From contig JBAZNF010000004.1 of assembly GCA_041649335.1 (NCBI GenBank), positions 1-58,786 of the forward strand: a DNA stretch of 58,786 nucleotides, given 5' to 3'. Position numbers and translations under genes: made by a program. Positions 6,280-15,500 of the stretch are shown here, in pieces (within the stretch, counting starts at the first letter, position 1; each line of letters opens with the position of its first letter). This DNA comes from JBAYGJ01 sp041649335 (lineage in GTDB: Bacteria > Patescibacteriota > Patescibacteriia > UBA10025 > JAHIVO01). The notes under the pieces are model-generated. The model had not been told where the DNA came from. It was given only the letters and a program-made list of their open reading frames with translations, and did not search any database.

Positions 6280-8340
6280 ATGAAACGACACAAACTCAAC
6301 TGGAGGGTACTCGGCAGCATCATGGTCATTACCCTCGTCGCAGTGGGAGCGGTCATCGGAACTCGCGCCTACTTCAGCGACACGGAAGCGTCCCGGGGGA
6401 ACACTTACCAGGCCGGGGCGGTCGATCTCACCATCGACAACACCAGCTACTACAACGGGGAGTTGAACCCCGCGAGTTCCTGGCAGCTCGCGAACCTCGA
6501 CGACGGCAACGGCCCGAGCGGCGAGGGACAGTATTTGTTCTTTAATTTCGCCGACCTCAAACCCGGCGACTGGGGTGAGGACACCATCTCGCTCCACGTC
6601 AATAACAACGACGCCTGGCTCTGCGCGGACGTCACCCTGACGGAAAACGCCGAGAACGGCATCACCGAGCCGGAAGCCAAGCTTCAGGACACCGAGGAGC
6701 GCGGCGAACTCGCGGACGAAACTAATTTCGTCTGGTGGGTAGACGACGGCGATAACGTGCTCGAGACCGACGAAACGGTCATCCAGCAGGTCAACCTCGG
6801 ACAGGCACCTATGAACATCCCGGTGCCGGTCATCCTCGCTGACTCGACCAAAAATCTTTTTAATGCCGAAGGCGGCCCCCTGGCCGGCAACACCGTCCAC
6901 TACATCGGCAAAGCGTGGTGCTACGGCGCCATGGAACTAGCGCCCGTCCAACCGGGCGACAACAGCCCGCTCGGCGTTGTAGCAAACTCAGGCATCCTAT
7001 GCGATGGCGAACCGGTTACGAATATCTCCCAGACTGACAGCGCTAAACTCGATGTGGTATTCAATGCGGTCCAAGCGCGCCATCTCGATGACTTCACCTG
7101 CCCCAGCCTGCGCTACCCATTAACGGTCAATAAAACCGGAAATGGTACTGGAACCGTAAACAGCGATGTTGAAGGAATAGACTGCGGCGAGGACTGCTTG
7201 GAAGATATATACAGGACAACAGTCGTCACGCTGACAGCTACTCCTGACGTAAGTTCAAACTTCACCGAATGGTCCGGCGCGTGCACGGGCACAGGTACCT
7301 GCGTTGTCACCATGGACGATGCTAAAAATGTAACAGCAAACTTTGCCATCAAAAGGTTCACACTGAATGTTACAAAATCTGGTACTGGCACAGGCACTGT
7401 GTACGGATCAGGCATCAACTGCGGATCAACATGTTCGGCTACATACAACTACGGTACGACAGTCAATCTCTCGCAAAATGTAGGTATTCAAACCACATTT
7501 ACTGGGTGGGGTGGTGATTGCACTGGGACGGGTTCATGCTCGGTAATTATGGACCAAGCGCGAAACGTCAATGCAATATTCACAAAAAACCAATATCCCC
7601 TCACCGTCAGCCTATCGAGCGCTGCCGCACCAGGAATGGTAACGGCCAGTCCTGCTGGCATTAGCTGTTTATCCGACTGTACAGAAAACTACGACTACGG
7701 GACGACGGTCACGCTGACTGCCAACACGATCTCCGGGTATTCTTTTAACGGTTGGGGTGGAGATTGTAGTAACTACGGTACCAACCCAACTTGTACCATA
7801 GCCGTCTACTCTGCAAAATCTGTATCAGCAAAATACTATAATGCCTCAACGGTCACCCCAAATCAAGATTCCTATGTGAGCCATGTTTCCAGTAACAGTA
7901 ATTATGGGGCAGCTACCATACTGAAAATTGAGGACGTATGGGACAGTATGGGGGTCACGGGTGACGATAAATACAGTCTTGTAAGATTTGATCTGCCCTC
8001 TCTCCCGCCGGGTAAATCAGTGATTAGCGCAACGTTGAAGCTGTATTTCAATTCGATCAATGGATACAGCGGTATAGATATATTCCCCATCACTCAACCC
8101 TGGTCGGAAAATACCGTCACCTACAATAACCAGCCGGCCCGTGATTCTGTCACCAAATTTTTCTGGGCCTACACCGGCTGGACCAACATTGACGTCACTA
8201 ACTGGATTCAGCAGATGTACGGACAAGGCGGATTCAGACCAAATTATGGGTTCTGGTTTGAGGCTAATACCGCGGGGGTGCATAGTGTCTACTCGCGTGA
8301 AAGTGGTAGTAATGCGCCACAGCTGGAAATAGTGTACTAA
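6280..8340 (+). CDS. SipW-dependent TasA-like protein with InlB-type repeats and DNRLRE domain
   Basis: The 686-residue secreted protein starts with a SipW-type signal (about 10-30) and the AYFSDTEAS motif at the mature N-terminus. A TasA/CalY-like beta domain follows (about 33-260, with FNFADLKPGDWGEDTISLHV). Three divergent InlB B-repeats come next (about 277-355, 357-432, 437-518), each with a WxGxCxGxGxC-like core and VTANF-type ends. The C-terminal domain (about 525-686) looks like a DNRLRE beta-sandwich (YSLVRFDLPSLPPG, WSENTVTYNNQP). An AAAGGA ribosome site precedes the ATG. It is followed by a second TasA-like gene and the peptidase. The likely role is extracellular fibre or adhesin. 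Confidence 0.82.
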   Translation: MKRHKLNWRVLGSIMVITLVAVGAVIGTRAYFSDTEASRGNTYQAGAVDLTIDNTSYYNGELNPASSWQLANLDDGNGPSGEGQYLFFNFADLKPGDWGEDTISLHVNNNDAWLCADVTLTENAENGITEPEAKLQDTEERGELADETNFVWWVDDGDNVLETDETVIQQVNLGQAPMNIPVPVILADSTKNLFNAEGGPLAGNTVHYIGKAWCYGAMELAPVQPGDNSPLGVVANSGILCDGEPVTNISQTDSAKLDVVFNAVQARHLDDFTCPSLRYPLTVNKTGNGTGTVNSDVEGIDCGEDCLEDIYRTTVVTLTATPDVSSNFTEWSGACTGTGTCVVTMDDAKNVTANFAIKRFTLNVTKSGTGTGTVYGSGINCGSTCSATYNYGTTVNLSQNVGIQTTFTGWGGDCTGTGSCSVIMDQARNVNAIFTKNQYPLTVSLSSAAAPGMVTASPAGISCLSDCTENYDYGTTVTLTANTISGYSFNGWGGDCSNYGTNPTCTIAVYSAKSVSAKYYNASTVTPNQDSYVSHVSSNSNYGAATILKIEDVWDSMGVTGDDKYSLVRFDLPSLPPGKSVISATLKLYFNSINGYSGIDIFPITQPWSENTVTYNNQPARDSVTKFFWAYTGWTNIDVTNWIQQMYGQGGFRPNYGFWFEANTAGVHSVYSRESGSNAPQLEIVY

Positions 8341-8364
8341 CTTACAAGTAAATATCAAAAAGCT

Positions 8365-9783
8365 ATGAAAAAATTTCTCAAGAAGAAACGTGTTTGGATC
8401 GGGCTCGGCACGATTGCCGTAGTGGCTATCGTGGCAGTAACCGCGACCAACGCCTTCTTCAGCGACACGGAAAAATCGACCGGCAACCAGTTCACCGCCG
8501 GCGGGATTGACCTGCAAGTGGACAGTACCTCGCACTACAACGGCCTCGTGTGTGAGGACGACGTGTGGGTCAACCACTGTACCGCAACCGGCGACAACCT
8601 GCTCTTGAACGGCGACTTCGAGCAACCCGTCGTGGCCACTGCCCAGAAATGGGACATCTTCCTGTCTGGTACCATCGGACTTGGCTGGATCGTGGACTGG
8701 GAGTCAACCCAGGCCACATACGGTGGCGCCACTCGGCCAGCACCTGCCTTGCAGGAGATGCACCGCGGAGTCAATGGCTGGCTGCCGCAGAACGGCAACC
8801 AGTATACCGAGCTCGACTCTGACTGGGACGGCCCCTCCGGATCCATGAGCGGCGAACCGGCGCTGGTAAAAATCTACCAGGACATTGCGACCACACCCGG
8901 AACCAAATATGAACTGCGCTACCACTTCTCACCGCGACCAAACACCGCTTCGTCCGAAAATACGCTGCTTATCCGGATTGACGGGACACAAGTCGCCAGC
9001 CACACGGCGACCGGCGCCAGCAATACTGACTGGGCCATGTACACGCAGGAATTCGTTGCTACAGCCGCGACCACCCGCGTAGAATTCGCCGGCTCCGGGA
9101 CTGCGAACTCCTTCGGGGTGTTCTTAGACAACGTCAGTCTTCGGGAAATGGCGTGTGATTCGACCTCTGATCTCGAAGGTGCGGAATGTGATGGGACATG
9201 GGAACTGACGGATCTCGGGCCGACGAACAAATTCTTCAACTTTTCCGACATCAAGCCGGGCGACTGGGGCGAGGTGACTGTCAGTCTGCACGTCTCGGAT
9301 AATGACGCCTACAGCTGCGCCCTCATCGACAACATGCAGAACGATGACCTTAGCCTGACCGAGCCGGAACAAACCGCCGGCGATACGACCGACGGTGCCG
9401 GCAACGGGGAACTTGCCCAAGAGGTAAACTTCTTTGCCTGGGCGGATGACGGAGACAACATCTGGGAGCAAGGCGAGATTCCCCTGTTCTCAAACCTGTT
9501 CGGACCGGCGAGCGACGTGCTCAATGGCGTCGCTTACCCGCTCTTCACGCCGCAGACCGGGGTCATGGAAGCGACAACGACTAAATATGTCGGCTTGCAG
9601 TGGTGCTTCGGCACGATGACGGTGGACACGACCGCGAATACCATCGCCTGCGACGGCTCAACTGTCGGTAACGCCGCACAGACCGACCAGCTGTCGGCTG
9701 ACATCAGCTTCTACGTGGAGCAGTCGCGGAACAACCCGAACTTTGTCTGTCCGCAGCCCGCGACCGAACAGGTCGCCCCATAG
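8365..9783 (+). CDS. SipW-dependent TasA-like protein with inserted carbohydrate-binding-like domain
   Basis: The 472-residue protein has a SipW-type signal (about 8-28) followed by AFFSDTEKSTGNQF, the TasA/CalY cleavage context. The TasA-like fold begins (GIDLQVDSTSHYNG) and is then interrupted at about 70-265 by a beta domain. That insert starts LLLNGDFEQP and includes GTKYELRYHFSPRP and SFGVFLDNVSLREM, a pattern of DUF642/galactose-binding-like domains. The TasA fold resumes with FFNFSDIKPGDWGEVTVSLHVSDNDAYSC (split here as one continuous region, about 290-320). It lies 24 bases after the first TasA-like gene and 21 before the peptidase, so it is probably co-transcribed and co-processed. 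Confidence 0.8.
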   Translation: MKKFLKKKRVWIGLGTIAVVAIVAVTATNAFFSDTEKSTGNQFTAGGIDLQVDSTSHYNGLVCEDDVWVNHCTATGDNLLLNGDFEQPVVATAQKWDIFLSGTIGLGWIVDWESTQATYGGATRPAPALQEMHRGVNGWLPQNGNQYTELDSDWDGPSGSMSGEPALVKIYQDIATTPGTKYELRYHFSPRPNTASSENTLLIRIDGTQVASHTATGASNTDWAMYTQEFVATAATTRVEFAGSGTANSFGVFLDNVSLREMACDSTSDLEGAECDGTWELTDLGPTNKFFNFSDIKPGDWGEVTVSLHVSDNDAYSCALIDNMQNDDLSLTEPEQTAGDTTDGAGNGELAQEVNFFAWADDGDNIWEQGEIPLFSNLFGPASDVLNGVAYPLFTPQTGVMEATTTKYVGLQWCFGTMTVDTTANTIACDGSTVGNAAQTDQLSADISFYVEQSRNNPNFVCPQPATEQVAP

Positions 9784-9804
9784 TTCGTAGTAGATACCGT
9801 ATAC

Positions 9805-11136
9805 ATGGCAGCCACGATACAGAAAAAAATTTTACCAAAGAAAAAATTCGGACGTATAGTCCGGAACGTTTTGGTTACTCTGTGCGTGGCTGCCTTTGTG
9901 GCGGTCCTGCTTTCGGTCCTACCGATCCGAGGGATATACAAGCTGTACACGGTGTCGTCTGGGTCAATGGCCCCGCAGCTGCAAACCGGCAGCCTGGTGG
10001 TGGTGAAGCCGGCCGCCGAATATGCCATCGGCGACATTATCACTTTCACCAGCTCTGCAGATAAAAAAAATACTACTACCCATCGCATCGTCGCCATCAA
10101 TGGTACGTCATACGTGACCAAAGGTGATGCCAACGACAGCAACGACACCACTCCGGTACAAAAAATAAATATTGTCGGTAAAGCGCTGTTCCATATCCCC
10201 TACATCGGCTACCCGGTCGGATACGCAAAAACACTCCCCGGACTGATCATTCTCATCATTATCCCGTCGACCATCATCGTCTGGGAAGAGTCAAAAAAAC
10301 TGAAAAAGGAATGGGGCAAGGCAAAACGTGAAGAAAAAAAACAGGATCAGCCGGTACGTCAGCCAGCCCCGGGCGGCAAACCAGCCGTGGTACAGAAAAA
10401 AAACCCTCACGCAAAAAAAATCGAAGGGCCGGAGGTTATCAAAACCATTTTTATCCTGATCGCTACCGCCAGCGTAGCCGCCCTGTCAATCAACGCGTTC
10501 TTCCAGGATGACGAAACCGGCGTCGGAACGCTCACCTCGGGCATCTGGCAGTCCAATTGCCTGGTCATCAACGAAGTACTTTACCATGTGGACGCGGCAC
10601 ACGGCCTGGACGGCGGGGACGCGACAGTTAAAAATAAATGCGGACCGCAGAACAGCAACCCCGATGAGTGGATCGAACTTTACAATACTTGCTCTGAGCC
10701 GGTCAACGTAAAAAATTGGACCATTACCGACAACGAGAAAACCCTGACCATACACGCCAGCAAATCAGTACCGGCAAACGGGTTTGGATTAATTTCAAAA
10801 AGCGCCAGCACCTGGACGCAATACTGGGGGTTCCCAAACCTTGGGCATCTTGACGGTATAGAGATTATCGAGACCGGTGAAGGCGGTCCGCCGATCGACC
10901 AAGTACTAGATAATGCCGGAGACAGAATTATCGTAAAAAATGCCGACGGCCAAATTGTCGACCAGATGAATTATGGAAATGATACATCAATCTGGAACCC
11001 GGCTGTGCCGGACATTATCGCCGGACATTCGCTGGCCAGAATTATTTTAGGAAGCGATTCGGATAAGCCCAGCGACTTTAATGATAATTGCCGGCCATCC
11101 CCCGGTTCACCAACAGTAACCACATGCCCAAACTAA
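9805..11136 (+). CDS. sipW: SipW-type signal peptidase fused to a secreted lamin-tail domain
   Basis: The 443-residue protein joins two parts. Residues 1-165 are an ER/SipW-type signal peptidase I with a membrane helix (about 18-41), catalytic Ser54 in SSGSMAP, His93 in TTHRIVAI, a KGDAND segment and a second membrane helix (about 143-160). A Lys-rich linker (about 162-210) leads to a third hydrophobic helix (about 212-232) that ends INAFFQDDE, like a TasA signal and mature start. Residues about 252-440 form a lamin-tail domain (LVINEVLYHVD, DEWIELYNTC, VKNWTITDNE). It follows two TasA-like substrates and overlaps the next gene by 13 bases. The tail may be cleaved by its own peptidase, which is inference. 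Confidence 0.85.
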   Translation: MAATIQKKILPKKKFGRIVRNVLVTLCVAAFVAVLLSVLPIRGIYKLYTVSSGSMAPQLQTGSLVVVKPAAEYAIGDIITFTSSADKKNTTTHRIVAINGTSYVTKGDANDSNDTTPVQKINIVGKALFHIPYIGYPVGYAKTLPGLIILIIIPSTIIVWEESKKLKKEWGKAKREEKKQDQPVRQPAPGGKPAVVQKKNPHAKKIEGPEVIKTIFILIATASVAALSINAFFQDDETGVGTLTSGIWQSNCLVINEVLYHVDAAHGLDGGDATVKNKCGPQNSNPDEWIELYNTCSEPVNVKNWTITDNEKTLTIHASKSVPANGFGLISKSASTWTQYWGFPNLGHLDGIEIIETGEGGPPIDQVLDNAGDRIIVKNADGQIVDQMNYGNDTSIWNPAVPDIIAGHSLARIILGSDSDKPSDFNDNCRPSPGSPTVTTCPN

Positions 11137-11888
11137 ATTTTTTAACAAAACATTTTTTATTTTTTCCATTAGCAACGCTGGTAGCGGTTTTTTGCATATG
11201 CTGCGTTCCGCATGCGGCTAGCGCGGAAGCGGGAGATTTAACCGTAGAATTTTCCCATACTCCCCTGTTCCAAGAAATTGGCGTCATGCCCGGAGATATG
11301 ACTCATGAATCAATTACGGTGACGAATAATTCGTCGGAACAAAAAACTATCGGTATGAAATTTATCGGTACGTCGACGCACGAACTGGACGAAAAATTAT
11401 TTTTTACCGTCAGTAAGTCCGGAAATATTCTGTTCGGCGGACCGGCCGACCCAAAAAGCCTGTCCGCACTTCTGGCCGTTGGAGAAATAAATTTACTGGA
11501 CATCAACCCAGGTGAAACTATAATTTTTTATATTGATGCTTATTTCGACATTGACTCGCCGAATGAGTACCAGCTCAAATCGTCAGTCTTTGATATTGAA
11601 GTCGGATTTATCTATTTTCCACTTACCACCATACGAAAACCATCAATAGTCCGCGTTGACCCGATCACAACTGCTCCGCCAGTTACGAATGGCCAAATCC
11701 TCGGCGAAGAGACGGAAATAGTCCCTCCCAACCCATCCGAAGAACAAATTCAAATATTGGGGATAACCCTGCCTATCACCGGCCACCAACTCAACGAAAT
11801 TCTTATTATCGCTGCTTCCGTGATAATTATCGGGGCCGGGCTGCTGCTGATCAGCCGGGGCCGGACAAACGAAAAAAAATCGGCCTAA
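11124..11888 (+). CDS. LPITG-anchored cell-wall protein of the TasA/SipW operon
   Basis: The 254-residue protein begins with a signal peptide (about 1-34, ending ASA). A beta-rich domain (about 36-185) contains GVMPGDMTHESITVTNNSSE and INPGETIIFYIDAYF. A Pro-rich linker with ILGEETEIVPP precedes the sorting signal LPITG, a hydrophobic helix (about 228-245) and a charged tail RGRTNEKKSA. ATG 11124 was chosen because it starts the signal peptide. It overlaps the peptidase gene by 13 bases, so translation is probably coupled. It is the only sortase substrate in this operon and could tether fibres to peptidoglycan, as TapA does in Bacillus; that is inference. Confidence 0.8.
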   Translation: MPKLNFLTKHFLFFPLATLVAVFCICCVPHAASAEAGDLTVEFSHTPLFQEIGVMPGDMTHESITVTNNSSEQKTIGMKFIGTSTHELDEKLFFTVSKSGNILFGGPADPKSLSALLAVGEINLLDINPGETIIFYIDAYFDIDSPNEYQLKSSVFDIEVGFIYFPLTTIRKPSIVRVDPITTAPPVTNGQILGEETEIVPPNPSEEQIQILGITLPITGHQLNEILIIAASVIIIGAGLLLISRGRTNEKKSA

Positions 11889-12544
11889 CGTCCTGTGGAT
11901 AAGTAGCTATCTGCCAGACTGTCACGTTAGATCTAGAATACACTCCTCCCCCCAGTCCAACCTCCATTTCGGGATATATATTTATCCACAACAATCCGTA
12001 CCTTTGACTAATAAGGCAAATATTGTTGTATTCTTACCCCCTTGACAGCATTTTTATATCGTGTAAGATGTAGAAACAAAATAAATACCAGAAAATCGGA
12101 AAAACAACAAATATTCGCACATTTATCCAAGGAGGGCCTGCACATTGTACAACAAATCGAGGGAGGGACGAGAAAACCAACACAAGGTTATAAATGCCTT
12201 GGCACGTGCCAAGGTTAGGTAAGAAAACAAAAATCAGAGTTCAAACTCACGCCTTAATTCTCACAGTCGCTAGTATTGTCTGTAATTTTTTATAACTTGG
12301 TGTTGGTTTTTTATTTTTCCTAATTATTTTCATCAGAAAATTATTAGGAAAAATATCCTGAGGACTCCGAACACCAGCGAGGAGGACGAAGGATCTCGTC
12401 CCACAGTCATTCAATCTACTGAAAAAATCTATATAGTTATCCACAATTTCAACAACTAACCTTTCCGGCCGCAGGGCCGGAAGGACATAAAACCTTATCA
12501 ACAACTAATTAATCATATATACGTAACCAACTAACGAATTAAGT
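11889..12544 (+). promoter_or_regulatory. Long intergenic region: DnaA-box-like sites, promoter and folded leader
   Basis: No credible gene lies in these 656 bases. The region holds three perfect TTATCCACA sequences (11894-11902 on minus, 11992-12000 and 12437-12445 on plus) and a near match TTATCAACA at 12495. It also holds a strong promoter and a leader of about 470 bases with several hairpins. These are a perfect palindrome at 12197-12214, a 16-base stem with one mismatch (12315-12330 with 12337-12352), GGACGA/TCGTCC at 12384-12401, and a CCGGCC/GGCCGG hairpin at 12460-12484. A short minus-strand frame at 12247-12504 has no supporting signal. Confidence 0.55.
12042..12069 (+). promoter_or_regulatory. 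Promoter of the giant LPETG gene
   Basis: TTGACA (12042-12047) and TAAGAT (12064-12069) are spaced by 16 bases. Transcription would start near 12076, giving an unusually long leader before the ATG at 12545. Confidence 0.75.
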
Positions 12545-15500
12545 ATGACTAAAATGATCAAAAAAAACTGGAAACAGACGTTGTGGAAAACCATCAACGT
12601 CATTTCCTCGGTCGCCCTGGTCGCCAACATGTCGATGATTGGCGTTTTCGTGGCGCCGAAAGTAGCGAGTGCAACTGTCACACCTACCTATTGTCCAAGT
12701 GGCAACCCATTATATATGTGGGATCGGACTCCAAATATCAGTTGGAGTCACGGACAAATTTCCGGATACTTCGAAGGTGAATACATACCGGTCCAACTAG
12801 AACTCGACGGACTCACTGCCGGCGTTACCAGTACGCTTCGTGTCGAACACCAATACATCCGTGATAGTGTGGTCGGTATCGAACGACTTGACCATGTGAA
12901 CGCGCCAGTTGAGCCTGGACTGGCTTTTAATGCAGACCGCCTCAATTTCTCAATGAGTTCTGCGACTATTGTTCCGGGCAACCCGTCCTTAAAACAATAT
13001 ACTCTTACTTTTACTCCAACTGGTTCAACGGCCACATTATATTTTGATGCACTGATCGGACCGAATGCACATCTTTACAATGGTGCGTCATTGCACGTAA
13101 GTTTGCCTGATTGCGGATCAAAAGATGTTCCGATAGCGGTCAATCAGATTCTGTACCACAGTCTGTCGATCACAAAATCCGATAACCCGGATCCGATCCA
13201 GCTGAACGCAAATACCACCTATACGATTACTGCTACAAACAACGGTAAAACAGACGGTGGCGAAAAGAATTTCACCGTTACGGACACCCTGCCAGCCGGC
13301 ATGGCTTATGTAAACGGCTCCGCCACTCCCGCCCCGACATCAGTCGTCGGTCAGGTGATAACCTGGAATTTCGGTACTGTCGCTGACGGAACAATAAAGA
13401 CTATAACTTACCAGGCAACCGGTACGGCGGTCGGTACACATACTAATACAGCGAGCGTCACCGCAGACGGTACGACGCCCGTGACTACTACTGAACCGAC
13501 AACCGTCCTTGGCCGATGCGCTCTGGTCATCACGAAATCTGTCGAAAACTATACGCACCCCAACGGACCGAACGAGCCGGGCGATCTTTTGAAGTACACG
13601 CTGAATTTCCAGAACACCGGATCGGCTGATTGTACAGGCGGCGGCGTACGTGTAGACGACACCATCCCGGCAAACACGACCTACGCCAACTGGCACGACC
13701 AGTCGTCAAATGTGGCGTTTGGCTACACATACTCCGACTTCGGCGGCGCTAACCCGACTGGATTCAATGGCACACTTCTCAGCTGGAATGCCGGCACGCT
13801 GACCCCGGGAGAATCAGGCTGGGTAAAATTCAAAGTCCAAATCAATAAAGTTGATGCCTGTCAAAATGTAGACATCACTAACAAAGGCATCATCTACGCT
13901 GACCAGATCCCGAGCGGTGTCTGGTCAAATGAAGTGACGACAAACGTCGCTACTCCCTGCACCTACTGCGGCGACGGCATTAAACAAACGCCGAATGATA
14001 CCGGACAAAATGAAGAGTGCGACGGGACGGACGGGACGCCTGACCATTACATCTGCACCAACGAGTGCACGCTTGAATACGTCCCCTACTGCGGCGACGG
14101 CATCGTGAACCAGACTTCCGAACAGTGCGATGACGGCAACACCGTCGATACCGACGCGTGCAGCAACCAGTGCCAAACCCAAACCTGTGATCTCGTTATT
14201 ACGAAATCAGTCAATAAACAAAATGCGGTTTCGGGCGACACGCTTACCTACACCTTGGAATACCAGAACAACGGATCAATGATCTGCACCGGTACAGGTG
14301 TAAAAATTTACGATCCTCTAGATTCACGGCTCACCTACGTTGCTGATACAAAAGCGGTCACGATCAATAACGACGGAGAGGGCGATGGATTCAGCCCGAC
14401 AGAAGGTAGCAACTATACCGGTCATGATGGCAATACCCTTCTGTTTAATGTCCGGCGCGTCAGCCCGGGCGAATCCGGCACCATTACCTTTGACGTGACG
14501 GTAAATGATAGCTTCGAATGCGGTCATACGATCGTACCTAACAAAGGAAAAATATGGAGCGACCAAACCGGCTATATCTGGAGCAATGAAGTCACGACCG
14601 ACATGTACAAAGCCTGCTACGGCTCACTGAAAGTCATCAAATATGTTGACACGGGTAGCGCAACGGCAAGCGAGTGGAGTTTTACTGTTGATGGTACCAC
14701 GCTCTCGCCAGTAAGTGGTGAGAACTACGTGATCTTCAACGACCTGTTCATGGGCGAATATTCAGCTACTGAAAGCGACCTCGCTGGATACCACCAGGTA
14801 TCAACCACCTGCACGGATGTCCAAGTGAATCCGGATGAAACGGCCGTGTGCGAATTCCACAACGCGCATGATACCGGCGAACTCACGATCAATAAAGCGC
14901 TCGACACCGATGGCGACGAGCAGGTTGACGTGACCAATCCGGCTGGCTGGACCTACGACATCAATTCAGTAAGTCCGGATTATGACATGGGCACGACCCA
15001 GACCGTCCTCACCGGAACCTACACGGTCAACGAACACCAGCACGCCGACTTCCATTCACTCGGATGGACGTGCACGGACGGAACGTCAGGTACCGGCGAA
15101 CAGCTCACCGTTGACGTAACGACCGGCAATGTCGCGTGCACATTCACCAATAGCCGCGACACTGCCACAGTGATCGTCAATAAATTCGTCCAACTTCCTG
15201 AAGGCGACCCGATTTACAACCCCGCTGACTGGTCCTGGTCACTGGACGGCAGCGGATCATATCCGGGCGGGCACGTCGAAATATTGGATACCAATGTAAC
15301 CTACACCGTGGCGGAAGACACCTCCATATATTCATCTGACGACTTCTCGACCACCTGGATCTGCTGGGACGGCGATTCAATCTACGCACAGGGCAGCGGC
15401 ACCAGCTTTGACGTCACGCCGACCTACCACCGGCAGTCCATCGTCTGTACGTTTACCAATACCCGCGACACGACTGACATCACTTTTGACAAAGTCGTAG

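Noticed and set aside
11088..11136. Frameshift joining the peptidase fusion and the LPITG gene
   Set aside because: Each protein has its own complete start and end, including a signal peptide at 11124, so a 13-base coupled overlap explains the layout.
12247..12504. Minus-strand frame of 85 codons in the long intergenic region
   Set aside because: It has no ribosome site or recognisable sequence, and it overlaps the hairpin-rich leader downstream of a strong plus-strand promoter.
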